DNA of 64,000 bases from an uncultured Bacteroidota bacterium (lineage in GTDB: Bacteria > Bacteroidota > Bacteroidia > Bacteroidales > P3). Both the position numbers and the translations under genes were made by a program. Positions 46,635-54,864 of the stretch are shown here, piece after piece. The stretch is taken from positions 1 through 64,000 of the forward strand of contig CACYKY010000003.1 of assembly GCA_902775135.1 (NCBI GenBank). The letters are read 5' to 3'. Below the pieces are notes generated by a model. The model searched no databases, was not told the origin of the DNA, and saw only the letters and a program-made list of their open reading frames with translations. The number at the start of each line of letters is the position of its first letter. The first letter of the stretch is position 1.

Positions 46635-47078
46635 ATGAAGAAAGTTTTATCATTCTTTGGCGCCGCCCTCTTTGTCGCCGCCATGAGCGTTTCCTGCGGA
46701 AACAACAACACCGAGGCTACCGACAGCATCTGCGATAGCACCGAAGAGACCACTTGCTGCGAGCAGCAGGCTGCCCAGCCCGTCGAGGCCGTCGCTATGA
46801 CCGATGCCGAGCATCAGGCCATGCTGGACGCCGCCGCCGAGGCCGGCCGCGCCAAATGCAACTGCTACAAGACCGACGCCGCCAGCGTCGAGGCTTGCAT
46901 CAAAGGCATCCTCGCCCAGAGCTACGCTGCCTACCAGGACAACGAGGAGTTCAAAGCCGCTATGGAAGCTGAGTTCAACAGCTGCGTGAAGGAGAAAGCC
47001 ACCGCCGCCATCAAGGATGCCGCCAACGAGGGTATCAAAGAAGGTGCCAAGGCTCTCGCCGGTGCTCTGAAGAAATAA
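46635..47078 (+). CDS. Small Cys-containing lipoprotein of unknown function
   Basis: A 147-residue lipoprotein: signal MKKVLSFFGAALFVAAMSVSC with lipobox Cys21. The mature part begins acidic (TEATDSICDSTEETTCCEQQ), then a helical Ala-rich domain with CNCYKTDAASVEACIKG and FNSCVKEKATA. The six cysteines after the lipobox suggest disulfides. No family recognised. Own promoter and terminator, so it is a single-gene unit. Confidence 0.78.
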   Translation: MKKVLSFFGAALFVAAMSVSCGNNNTEATDSICDSTEETTCCEQQAAQPVEAVAMTDAEHQAMLDAAAEAGRAKCNCYKTDAASVEACIKGILAQSYAAYQDNEEFKAAMEAEFNSCVKEKATAAIKDAANEGIKEGAKALAGALKK

Positions 47079-47110
47079 GTTTTTTCCTCTTCAGCAACAT
47101 CATCAACCAC

Positions 47111-47147
47111 GACAGGCCTGCGCCCAACGCCAGGCCTGTCTCTTTTT
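47111..47147 (+). terminator. Rho-independent terminator
   Basis: Perfect 10-bp stem GACAGGCCTG / CAGGCCTGTC with a ten-base loop, then TCTTTTT. Confidence 0.9.
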
Positions 47148-47157
47148 CCCCCCATTT

Positions 47158-47547
47158 ATGAAACACCCACTCCCCCTTTGCCTGGCAGCCCTACTGCTGC
47201 TCTCCGCCTGCCGCCACAACGAGCGGCCCACCGACGTCCTCGACGCCCCACAGATGGTGGCGTTCCTCTCCGACGCCTACCTCCTCGAGGGATTCTACGC
47301 CGTCGAGACACAGTACCGCTACGACGCTATGTCCCCCGAAGTGCTCCGCGCCTACGACGACATCCTCAAGGCACACCACATCAGCCGCGAGCAGGTGGAG
47401 CACAGCTTCGACTACTACGCTTCCCATCCCGATCTCTACCGCCCCATACAGGACAGCGTCCTCTCCATCCTCGAACGCCAGTCCGAAGCCGACACCGCAG
47501 CCAAAGCGGCACCATCCAACAAGTCGCCCATCCTCCTACCAATGTAA
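47158..47547 (+). CDS. DUF4296 lipoprotein
   Basis: A 129-residue lipoprotein (LLLLSAC, Cys18). PQMVAFLSDAYLLEGFYAVETQYRYD and SREQVEHSFDYYASHPDLYRPIQD match DUF4296, a small Bacteroidetes family of helical lipoproteins with unknown function. It begins inside the tail of the previous terminator, so its promoter is not obvious. It is the last gene before the repeat-rich part of the window. Confidence 0.82.
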   Translation: MKHPLPLCLAALLLLSACRHNERPTDVLDAPQMVAFLSDAYLLEGFYAVETQYRYDAMSPEVLRAYDDILKAHHISREQVEHSFDYYASHPDLYRPIQDSVLSILERQSEADTAAKAAPSNKSPILLPM

Positions 47548-48021
47548 AAGCACTCGCTACGGTCCTCCCACTCACGGCCTGCGAGTTTATTGGGCAAAAT
47601 ATTATCTATAAACTAAAAATAATGCCCTGTAAGGGCAACATAACCCAGCACAGGGGCTAGCCCCTGTGTAAACGAGGTCCCCGTCTCATACACCCGCCCC
47701 TGTAAGGGGCACATAACAAAACGTCCGTCAATTCGTTAGATTAGTGTAATTCGTGGTCAAAAAAAACAATTCCGTGTGACCCGCGATAGCAGAAGACAAT
47801 CCATCGCAAGCGAAGCAAGCGATACCTTATGAAGATCCACTAGATTTAAAAAGATTTTCCAGATTTGAGCCGACCCGTACCCGGACAGAAAATGAATTTA
47901 CAAGATTTACCAGATTTCTGCCCGTAGGGCAAGGAGAAAAAAAACCGCGCCAGCCCCCAACTATTATCTATTATCTATAAACTAAAGAATTAACTATTAA
48001 CTATTATCTATTATCTATTAA
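47548..48021. repeat. Composite intergenic repeat: palindromes plus element copy A
   Basis: 474 bases, no gene. First, three perfect palindromes: GCCCTGTAAGGGC (47624-47636), CACAGGGGCTAGCCCCTGTG (47649-47668) and GCCCCTGTAAGGGGC (47696-47710). Then copy A of a large element (47730-47960), beginning AATTCGTTAGATTAGTG and including TCGCAAGCGAAGCAAGCGA (47803-47821) and CTGCCCGTAGGGCAAGG (47919-47935), ending at GCGCCAGCCCC. Last, a CTATTATCTATTA array (47960-48021) that runs directly into the nadB stop codon. Confidence 0.85.
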
Positions 48022-49587
48022 CTATATCAGGTCCAAACTATAGTGCAGGCCGACGTTCTGCCGGCGCGCTCGCGCCATCTTGATGATAAGGTAGGCACAG
48101 GCAATGAGGTTACGCAGCTCGCTGAGGGGCTCGGTGAGGACACTCCGGTTGTAGAGGTCTTCGGTCTCACGGAAGATGAGGTTCAACCTATCGAAGGCAC
48201 GCTGCAATCGCAGGTCGCTGCGCACAATACCCACATAGTTCCACATAATCTCCTGCAATTCTTTCTTGGTCTGCGTGATGAGGACCATCTCCTCGTTCAG
48301 CACCATACCTTCGGCATTCCAGTCCGGCACCTCGCTCTTGATGGCCAGTTCCCCGTTGCCCTTTCTGGCTATGGCACTCTGCGCCGCATTGTGGGCATAA
48401 ACCACAGCCTCCAACAACGAGTTGGAAGCCAGTCGGTTGCCACCATGCAAACCTGTGCAGGAACACTCGCCGGCGGCATAGAGGTTGCGGATGGAGCTCT
48501 CGCCGTTACGGTCCACCTTGATGCCTCCACACTGGTAGTGGGCGGCGGGACGGATGGGGATCATATCGCGCGTGATGTCGATACCGATACTCAGGCATTT
48601 GGCATAGATGGTGGGGAAACCCTCGATGAGCTGCTTCTTGCCAATGCCTCGTGCGTCGAGGTAGAGGTAGTCCTTGCCGGAGAGCTTCATCTCGTTGTCG
48701 ATGGCGCGGGCCACAATGTCTCGCGGGGCCAGACTCAACCGCTCGTCGTATTTCTGCATGAACTCGTTGCCATTACGGTCCTTCAGTATGGCGCCTGCGC
48801 CACGCATGGCCTCGGTGATGAGGAAGGCAGGTTTCTCGGCAGGGTTGTAAAGACTCGTGGGATGGAACTGCATGAATTCCAGGTCACTGAGGACTCCTCG
48901 GGCACGATGCACCATAGCCACACCGTCACCGGTGGAGATAACGGGGGTGGTGGTGGTGGAGTACACGTTGCCCATGCCGCCGGTGGCGAGGAGGGTGACG
49001 CCGGCAAGATAGGTGTCTATGCGGTTGGTGTCGCAGTCGAGGGCATAGACGCCATAGCATTCAATACCCGGCGTGTGCTTGGTGACGCGCTGGCCCAGAT
49101 GGTGCTGGGTGATGATGTCGATGGCGAACTGGCGCTCGCGGATCTCGATGTTGGGATGGCGCCGGGCGGCTTCGAGGAGGCCACGCTCTATCTCCTCTCC
49201 GGTGTTGTCTTTGTGGTGGAGGATGCGAAACTCGGAGTGCCCGCCCTCGCGGTGGAGGTCGAAGCGGTCGCCCTTGCGGTCGAGGTCGAAGTTGACGCCG
49301 TACTGGACGAGCTCTCTGATACGGTCGGGGGCCTCGCGGATGGTCATCTCCACAACCTGCCGGTCACAGATGCCGTCGCCGGCCACGAGGGTGTCGTGTA
49401 TGTGCTTGTCGAAGGAGTCGCTGTCGTACATGACGGCGGCAATGCCGCCCTGCGCGTAACGCGTGGAGCCCTCGGCGGCGTCACCCTTGGTGAGGACGAC
49501 AACTTTGCCGTAAGGGGCCACTTTGAGGGCGAAGGAGAGACCGGCAATGCCAGACCCAACCACAAGGAAATCAACTTCGTATCGCAT
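48022..49587 (-). CDS. nadB: L-aspartate oxidase
   Basis: A 521-residue FAD enzyme that oxidises L-aspartate to iminoaspartate, the first step of NAD biosynthesis. N-terminal FAD motif VVGSGIAGLSFALK, then GSTRYAQGGIAAV, the active-site region REGGHSEFRILHHKDNTGEEI, and the C-terminal GGIKVDRNGESSIRNLYAAGECS and LHGGNRLASNSLLEAVVYA. nadA and nadC are not adjacent. The protein ends in DLI and a stop that lies inside the TTAACTATA array. Confidence 0.96.
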   Translation of the reverse strand: MRYEVDFLVVGSGIAGLSFALKVAPYGKVVVLTKGDAAEGSTRYAQGGIAAVMYDSDSFDKHIHDTLVAGDGICDRQVVEMTIREAPDRIRELVQYGVNFDLDRKGDRFDLHREGGHSEFRILHHKDNTGEEIERGLLEAARRHPNIEIRERQFAIDIITQHHLGQRVTKHTPGIECYGVYALDCDTNRIDTYLAGVTLLATGGMGNVYSTTTTPVISTGDGVAMVHRARGVLSDLEFMQFHPTSLYNPAEKPAFLITEAMRGAGAILKDRNGNEFMQKYDERLSLAPRDIVARAIDNEMKLSGKDYLYLDARGIGKKQLIEGFPTIYAKCLSIGIDITRDMIPIRPAAHYQCGGIKVDRNGESSIRNLYAAGECSCTGLHGGNRLASNSLLEAVVYAHNAAQSAIARKGNGELAIKSEVPDWNAEGMVLNEEMVLITQTKKELQEIMWNYVGIVRSDLRLQRAFDRLNLIFRETEDLYNRSVLTEPLSELRNLIACAYLIIKMARARRQNVGLHYSLDLI

Positions 49588-49608
49588 AGTCTAGTTTTGT
49601 TTAGATGA

Positions 49609-49618
49609 TGCAAATATA
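49609..49618 (-). promoter_or_regulatory. nadB promoter -7 box
   Basis: Minus strand TATATTTGCA. Predicted transcript start near 49606, leader about 19 bases. Confidence 0.8.
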
Positions 49619-49702
49619 CACATTTTTTTCGTAACCGACAAAAAACAGCTTTCTGCACCCTCAATCCCCCCCCACCCTCCGACTGCTTCTCCATAAAACA
49701 GT

Positions 49703-49728
49703 CCACCTTCGCCACATGGCGAAGGTGG
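49703..49728 (-). terminator. Hairpin terminator of the large C10 protease gene
   Basis: Perfect 11-bp stem CCACCTTCGCC / GGCGAAGGTGG with loop ACAT. On the minus strand it is followed by ACTGTTTTATGG, a weak T-rich tail. Confidence 0.75.
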
Positions 49729-49755
49729 GCGGTTTCTAGCACTATGTGTCAAAGG

Positions 49756-52700
49756 TTATTGTATCACGAGTCGGTGGACGGCGACGGCATCGGGAGCGGT
49801 GATGCGTAAGATGTAGACGCCGGCAGGGAGCTCAGAGCGCGGGATGAGGAGCGAGGAGGCAACGGGGGTGGCCTCCATCAGCCTACGGCCCGAGAGGTCG
49901 TAGAGGGCGAGGAGCGAGGGCTGCGAGACGGTGACGGTGACGTCGCCACTCGAGGGGTTGGGGTATACGCTGGTCGCAAGGGCCGCAACATCGGAGATGC
50001 CGACAGCGGGCACAGCCTCGAAGGTGGCTATATAGGTGGCGTCAGCGGTGACGGTGACGCTGCGCGTGGCGCTGGTGTTGCCGTCCTGCCACTGGGCAAA
50101 CTGGTAGCCGCTGGCGGGTGTGGCGATGAGGGTAACGACGGTGCCGGCATCATAGGTGCCACCACCGGCAACGCTGCCCCAGGCGGGGTTGTTGCTCAGC
50201 ACGGTGAGGGTGTACTGCGTGGCGGAGACGGCTTCGAAGGTGGCGGTATAGGTGGCGTCAGCGGTGACGGTGACGCTGCGCGTGGCATTGGTGTTGCCGT
50301 CCTGCCAACGGACGAAGCGGTAGCCGCTGTTGGCTGTGGCGGTGAGGATGACAACGGAGCCCTCATTGTACGTGCCACTGCCGGTGACAGTGCCCCAGGC
50401 GGGGTTGTTGCTCTCCACAGTGAGGGTGTACTGCGTGGGCATCGGCGCAGCAGAGGTGACAATCTGCAGGTCGTCGATGAGGATGTAGTTGTTGTCATAC
50501 GAGTCGTGGTGGTGGAAGGCCAGGTAGATGGTCTGCCCCGCATAGGCGCTGAGGTCTACGGTCTGGTGCGTCCAGCTGCCGTTGGCAGCGGTGGGGGTGA
50601 TGTCCACAAGGGTGGTGGTGAAGTTCGAGGGGGCATTGCCCGAGGTCGAGACCTTCACGGCAAGCTTGTCGGCAGGATAGTTGCCGTTGACCTTGAACCA
50701 CCACGAGAGGGTGACCGTATGGCCTGCGGGCAGGGCAAACTGCGGGGAGACAAGGTACTCGTCGGCATTGAAGGGCGTACTGTTCCACGAGAAGGAGGCG
50801 GCCATAGCACTTCCGCTGTGGGGAAGGACTTCGGAGCCAATGGCGGTGACGGCACGCCAGGTGGAGTTGTCGGCGTTGTTGTCAACAGGGGTCCAGCAGC
50901 CAAGGGTGCCGTCGAAGCCCCACTCATAGGGGAAGGTGCTGACCGTCGGACAGCTGCCCGTAGGCTCGAAGAGGGCGGTATAGGTGGCGTCGGCGGAGAC
51001 CAGGACGGTGCGCGTGGCACTGGTGTTGCCGTCGTCCCACTGCAAGAAGCGGAAGCCCGCAGCAGGTGTGGCGACGAGGGTGGCGGAGGTGCCAAGGGCA
51101 TAGAGACCGCCGCCCGAGACAGTGCCCCACGTGGGGTCGTTGCTCAGCACGGTGATGGTGTACTGCTGGGTGACGGCACCGGCGTCGGCCACCTCCACAT
51201 CGTCAATCATGATGCGGAACATGTCGGTGATGTTGTGGTGGCGGAAGGCGATATACACCGTCTGCCCGGCATAGGCGCTGAGGTCTATGTTGTGCTGTAC
51301 CCATGCGGCAGTGGTGGTGCCGGAGGCAAGGGTGGTGTAGCTGGCCAGGTCGGCAGCAGTAGTGCCGCCGGCGGTGGAGAGGAGCACGGAGTAGTTCTCG
51401 GCAGACCACGAGGGGTCCTGTCCCTTGGTGTACCAGGTGAGGTGCATATGACTGCCGGCAGGCAACTGCAGGGCAGGCATGAAGAGCCAGTTGTCGGGGG
51501 TCAGGGGATCGTCGTCCCACGAGGCGGAGACAAGGGCATAGTCGCTGTTGTGGGCAAACCCACTGTCGGCAACGCCGAACAGGCTCCAGTTGTAGCCGTC
51601 GCCATCGTTGTCGAGGAGGTGCCAGCAGCCAAGGGTGGCGACATCCTCGAAGCCTTCGCTGTAGGGGAACGTGCTGACGACACAGGACTCACTCTCGGAG
51701 AAGATGCCCTTGATCATGAAGGTGCACAGCCAGTAGCTGCCATAGTCGCTGAAGCTCGTGCCCACAACACACGACGAGGGGACTCCACTATAGGAGGTGA
51801 AGGAGGCAGGATAGGAGACGCCGGGAGCCGAAAGCATAATCCAGAGGTCCTGCGTGGCGGGGACAGGGGTTCCGATGGGAGCCGTCACCCACGATTCATT
51901 TTCCGCAGAGCCGACGGTATAGGAGGCTGTGGCCAGAAGGGTGTGGGCCGAGCCGCCATAGACGCTGATGTTGTAGGTGCCCGTATTGTTGGCGAAGAAC
52001 TGCACGGCCGAGAGCGACGTGCTGGTGTCGAGGACCGAGGCAGGCAGCTTCACGCCCCAGGGGTCCGAGCCCAGGCCATAGGAGGTGAAGCAGGCGTTGG
52101 TGGGACAGTAGCTGGCGGTGTCGGAGGCAAGGGTGGCGAAGGTGGCGGTGAAGGTATAGCTGCCGCCGGTGGCCAGGAACTCGCGGGGGTTGCTGTGGTC
52201 GCCGTCACTCCATCCCGCAAAGCGGCAGCCCTCGGGGGCGGTGGCTAGGAGCATGACGGTGTCGCCGAAGCTGAAGGTGGTGGCGGCAGTGCCGTAGCTG
52301 CTGCCGCTGCCGCCATAGGAGACGGCGACAGCGCAGCCCGCAGGACTGCCGGCCTGCACGGCGGCACTGACGGTGGTGGTGCCTGTGGTGCTCCAGCTGG
52401 TGCTGGGACGTATCTTGGTGAGGGCCACATTGTCCAGATTGAAGGTGTAGGTGCCGTTGCCACCAGTGCCGCCACTACCGGGCGAGAGGAGGCTGATGGC
52501 ATAGTAGCCGTCCTGATAGCCACCCCAGCCCCAGTTCACATGGAAGAGGCCGCTGGCGTTATAGCCGTCGAGGACGAAGCTGTGGCCACCGGAGGTGTCG
52601 CTGCCGGAATAGAGCACCGGACGGCTCTGGTCCAACTCGGCACGCAGGCGCGCGGCGAAAGCGGAGTCACTCTCGTCACCGCGACGCAGCACCACCATAT

Positions 52701-53601
52701 CGGGGGCATACTTGAAATAGGCCATCAGCGACGACTGCGACGAGGCCATCATACTTCCAAAGACGTTGTAGTTCTGGGCACCGCTGGCTTCGGGACTGTA
52801 TTTCATCTCGTCGGCAACGCCGATGTGGTACATCAGGGTGGCTACGGCGTTGACCTGCGCCGTGCTGCTGGCTCCCGTGAGACTGCTGGGCATCTGCGAC
52901 CACTGGTAGGTGGTGGCGCCGAAGTCGGCGGTGAGGTTGTTGTAGGTGTAGGTGCCGTTCGCGCCCGAGCGCGTCGAGCTGTAGGTATGGCTGCCATAGC
53001 CGGTGGTGGGATAGCTGTGGTATTTCATCACCTGCGCGGTGGCGGTGGCCACACAGCCGGTCACAGCCTGCCCACGTCCGCTGTTGTCGTCGGGACAGAG
53101 GTTGTTGTAGTAGGGACTCTGGTTCCAGGTGGTGGTGAGCATGGGACTCACGGCGGTGAGCAGCGGGGGCTCGGGCACCACACCGCCGGCCAAGGCCTCC
53201 CACATCGGGGGCATGGGGGCAACACCGCCCCGCGAGGTCGTGGCGCTAGCAGACGCGTGACTCTTGCGCCAGCGGATCTCCTTCTCATAGCTGCTCAGCA
53301 TATAGAGCACATGCGAGGGGATCGACTTGGTCTCGAAACGGTTGGTGGTGCTGTAGGCCAGCACGGGCATAGTGCAGTCGTCGCCACTCACCAGGATGAA
53401 TCCCCCTTGGGGGGCGGCGAAGATGTAGAACTCGGTGAAGGGCGTCTGCGCGGTGATATTCTCCAGCGCGGCGACATCCTTCATCCCCTGGGCGCTGAGG
53501 TACGTCTCGGCAACCCTGCGGGCAACGGCTTCGCCAACGGGATGCGCGCTGGCAACAGCAAAGGTCGTAACAACAACCCAAAAAAGTAACAGTCTCTTCA
53601 T
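49756..53601 (-). CDS. Giant secreted C10 protease with cleaved-adhesin domains and T9SS sorting domain
   Basis: A 1281-residue protein (start at the second Met, MKRLLLFWVV, giving a cleaner signal peptide). Propeptide to about 115, then a Gly/Pro-rich linker. Catalytic domain: Cys183 in VTGCVATATAQVMKY, His340 in SGGHSFVLDGY and NWGWGGYQDGYY. After a bacterial-repeat unit come two cleaved-adhesin (gingipain-type) domains at about 620-790 and 860-1030, each ending in a DLSAYAGQT(V/I)Y strand. Further repeat units (GYRF-x-W-x-DGN) precede the T9SS type A ending GVYILRITAPDAVAVHRLVIQ. The layout suggests a surface adhesin-protease. Confidence 0.92.
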   Translation of the reverse strand: MKRLLLFWVVVTTFAVASAHPVGEAVARRVAETYLSAQGMKDVAALENITAQTPFTEFYIFAAPQGGFILVSGDDCTMPVLAYSTTNRFETKSIPSHVLYMLSSYEKEIRWRKSHASASATTSRGGVAPMPPMWEALAGGVVPEPPLLTAVSPMLTTTWNQSPYYNNLCPDDNSGRGQAVTGCVATATAQVMKYHSYPTTGYGSHTYSSTRSGANGTYTYNNLTADFGATTYQWSQMPSSLTGASSTAQVNAVATLMYHIGVADEMKYSPEASGAQNYNVFGSMMASSQSSLMAYFKYAPDMVVLRRGDESDSAFAARLRAELDQSRPVLYSGSDTSGGHSFVLDGYNASGLFHVNWGWGGYQDGYYAISLLSPGSGGTGGNGTYTFNLDNVALTKIRPSTSWSTTGTTTVSAAVQAGSPAGCAVAVSYGGSGSSYGTAATTFSFGDTVMLLATAPEGCRFAGWSDGDHSNPREFLATGGSYTFTATFATLASDTASYCPTNACFTSYGLGSDPWGVKLPASVLDTSTSLSAVQFFANNTGTYNISVYGGSAHTLLATASYTVGSAENESWVTAPIGTPVPATQDLWIMLSAPGVSYPASFTSYSGVPSSCVVGTSFSDYGSYWLCTFMIKGIFSESESCVVSTFPYSEGFEDVATLGCWHLLDNDGDGYNWSLFGVADSGFAHNSDYALVSASWDDDPLTPDNWLFMPALQLPAGSHMHLTWYTKGQDPSWSAENYSVLLSTAGGTTAADLASYTTLASGTTTAAWVQHNIDLSAYAGQTVYIAFRHHNITDMFRIMIDDVEVADAGAVTQQYTITVLSNDPTWGTVSGGGLYALGTSATLVATPAAGFRFLQWDDGNTSATRTVLVSADATYTALFEPTGSCPTVSTFPYEWGFDGTLGCWTPVDNNADNSTWRAVTAIGSEVLPHSGSAMAASFSWNSTPFNADEYLVSPQFALPAGHTVTLSWWFKVNGNYPADKLAVKVSTSGNAPSNFTTTLVDITPTAANGSWTHQTVDLSAYAGQTIYLAFHHHDSYDNNYILIDDLQIVTSAAPMPTQYTLTVESNNPAWGTVTGSGTYNEGSVVILTATANSGYRFVRWQDGNTNATRSVTVTADATYTATFEAVSATQYTLTVLSNNPAWGSVAGGGTYDAGTVVTLIATPASGYQFAQWQDGNTSATRSVTVTADATYIATFEAVPAVGISDVAALATSVYPNPSSGDVTVTVSQPSLLALYDLSGRRLMEATPVASSLLIPRSELPAGVYILRITAPDAVAVHRLVIQ

Positions 53602-53639
53602 AACTTGCATATTTTTGTGTATTTTATCTATCCTATTTT

Positions 53640-53868
53640 CCCAATCCCCATTTCAATTTTCAACTTTCAATTTTCACCTTTCAATTTTCACCTTTCAATT
53701 TTCAACTTTCAATTTTCAATTTTCAATTTTCAATTTTCACCTTTCAATTTTCAATTTCCACTTTCCACTTTCCGTTTTCCACTTTCCACTTAACTTCCCT
53801 CCGCCTGCTCCGTCCCCATTTCAATTTTCACCTTTCAATTTTCAATTTTCAATTTCCACTTTCCACTC
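53640..53868. repeat. T/C-rich short-period array (TTTTCAA and TTTCCACT types)
   Basis: Nearly continuous units of TTTTCAATTTTCAACTTTCA and TTTTCACCTTTCAA, then TTTCCACTTTCCGTTTTCCAC (53757-53788), a unique 30-base link (CTTAACTTCCCTCCGCCTG...), and the array again. Bases 53789-53864 are a 76-bp exact copy of 57853-57928. The array stops at the TAG stop codon of the response regulator (53869). Confidence 0.9.
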
Positions 53869-54666
53869 CTATCTCGGCAGGAACCTAATATCGTCCGGCG
53901 ATATCAGTCCCAGCGAGAGTGCTTTGGCCACTCGCGCGGCACTCTTGTTGACGATGTCGAAACGCTGCGACAGCTCTTTCTGGTGCTCCTGGATGGCTTT
54001 GTCGCTCTCGCCCAGACGCGTGGAGATCTCGCTTGCCGTGCATCCCGCCGCCTCGAGCAGCAGCAGCTGCCGCTCGTTCTCCGTCACCTCTATGGCGGCC
54101 TGCGTGCCCACGAGGGCGAAGTAGTGCTCGGCAGCCTCCTTCAGGGTCTGCATCACAGGGTAGTTGAAGAAGAAGCGCTCCCCACGCTCCAGACAGGCTA
54201 TGGCCCTGATGATGTTCTCTATGGAGAAGCCGCCGGCGGCATTCTTGCTGACGAAGGCACTGGCGCCCAGCCGCAGGGCTTCCATCACCACCGAGCCTAT
54301 CTCGTTGATGCGCTGTGGACGCCGCTCCTCGGAGGGCAGGGGGTTGTCGAAACGGCCGGAGAAGATGATGATGCGCACCTCGGGGTAGCGCTCGTGCAGA
54401 CGACGGGTGATGAGCAAGCCTCCTGTGGGCTCCCCCTGAAACTCCATGTCCACCAGCACATAGTCGGGCGCAGCAGCCTGCTCCAGCGCCGCCAGCAGCT
54501 GCGGACCCGAGGAGAAGGTCTCCACCATCTCCACCCGCCGCTGCTCGGTGGCACCGTCGTCACCTGTGTGGCATTCCACCTCGGTGGCCCTAGCGTTCAT
54601 CTCCATCTTGACGGCCTTGCGTATCAGCGGCTCGTCATCTACCATCATTACTTTTATCGTATTCAT
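53869..54666 (-). CDS. Response regulator, receiver plus LuxR-type HTH
   Basis: A 265-residue transcription regulator. Receiver domain with acidic pair Asp10-Asp11, phosphate acceptor Asp73 in YVLVDMEFQG, Ser103 and Lys141 in AFVSKNA. The stretch 27-53 (ATEVECHTGDDGATEQRRVE) is longer than in typical receivers. The C-terminus (about 190-260: TENERQLLLLEAAGCTASEI, STRLGESDKAIQEHQKEL) is a LuxR/NarL-type HTH. It lies 195 bases downstream of the histidine kinase and almost certainly is its partner. Confidence 0.9.
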   Translation of the reverse strand: MNTIKVMMVDDEPLIRKAVKMEMNARATEVECHTGDDGATEQRRVEMVETFSSGPQLLAALEQAAAPDYVLVDMEFQGEPTGGLLITRRLHERYPEVRIIIFSGRFDNPLPSEERRPQRINEIGSVVMEALRLGASAFVSKNAAGGFSIENIIRAIACLERGERFFFNYPVMQTLKEAAEHYFALVGTQAAIEVTENERQLLLLEAAGCTASEISTRLGESDKAIQEHQKELSQRFDIVNKSAARVAKALSLGLISPDDIRFLPR

Positions 54667-54721
54667 CTCTTCTGCATTAACAACACTACGTTTTCTTATA
54701 TGAAACTTCCATCAACCTCAC

Positions 54722-54864
54722 CCCATCCCCAATCCCCATTCACAATTCACCACTTAGAACTTAGAATTTAGAGATCAAAAAAACCACTTTCCGTTTTCCA
54801 CTTTCCGTTTTCCGTTTTCCACTTTCCACTCAGCCACTCATCCACTCATCCACTCAGCTACTCA
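54722..54864. repeat. Short-period arrays between kinase and regulator genes
   Basis: CCCCATCCCCAATCCCCATT, then CTTAGAACTTAGAATTTAG, then CCACTTTCCGTTTTCC units (54783-54831), then an 8-base array ACTCAGCC/ACTCATCC (54832-54866). The last array overlaps the stop codon of the kinase gene (54862-54864). Confidence 0.85.

Noticed and set aside
50506..52248. Plus-strand open frame of 580 codons
   Set aside because: Antisense to the giant C10 protease; low-complexity Gly/Val/Arg sequence.
53605..53793. Open frame with repeated Phe-Asn-Phe-Gln
   Set aside because: Pure translation of the TTTTCAA array; no promoter and no conserved protein pattern.
53640..53868. CRISPR array
   Set aside because: The units are short (about 9-15 bases), degenerate and contiguous, with no constant repeat and no unique spacers; no cas genes nearby.
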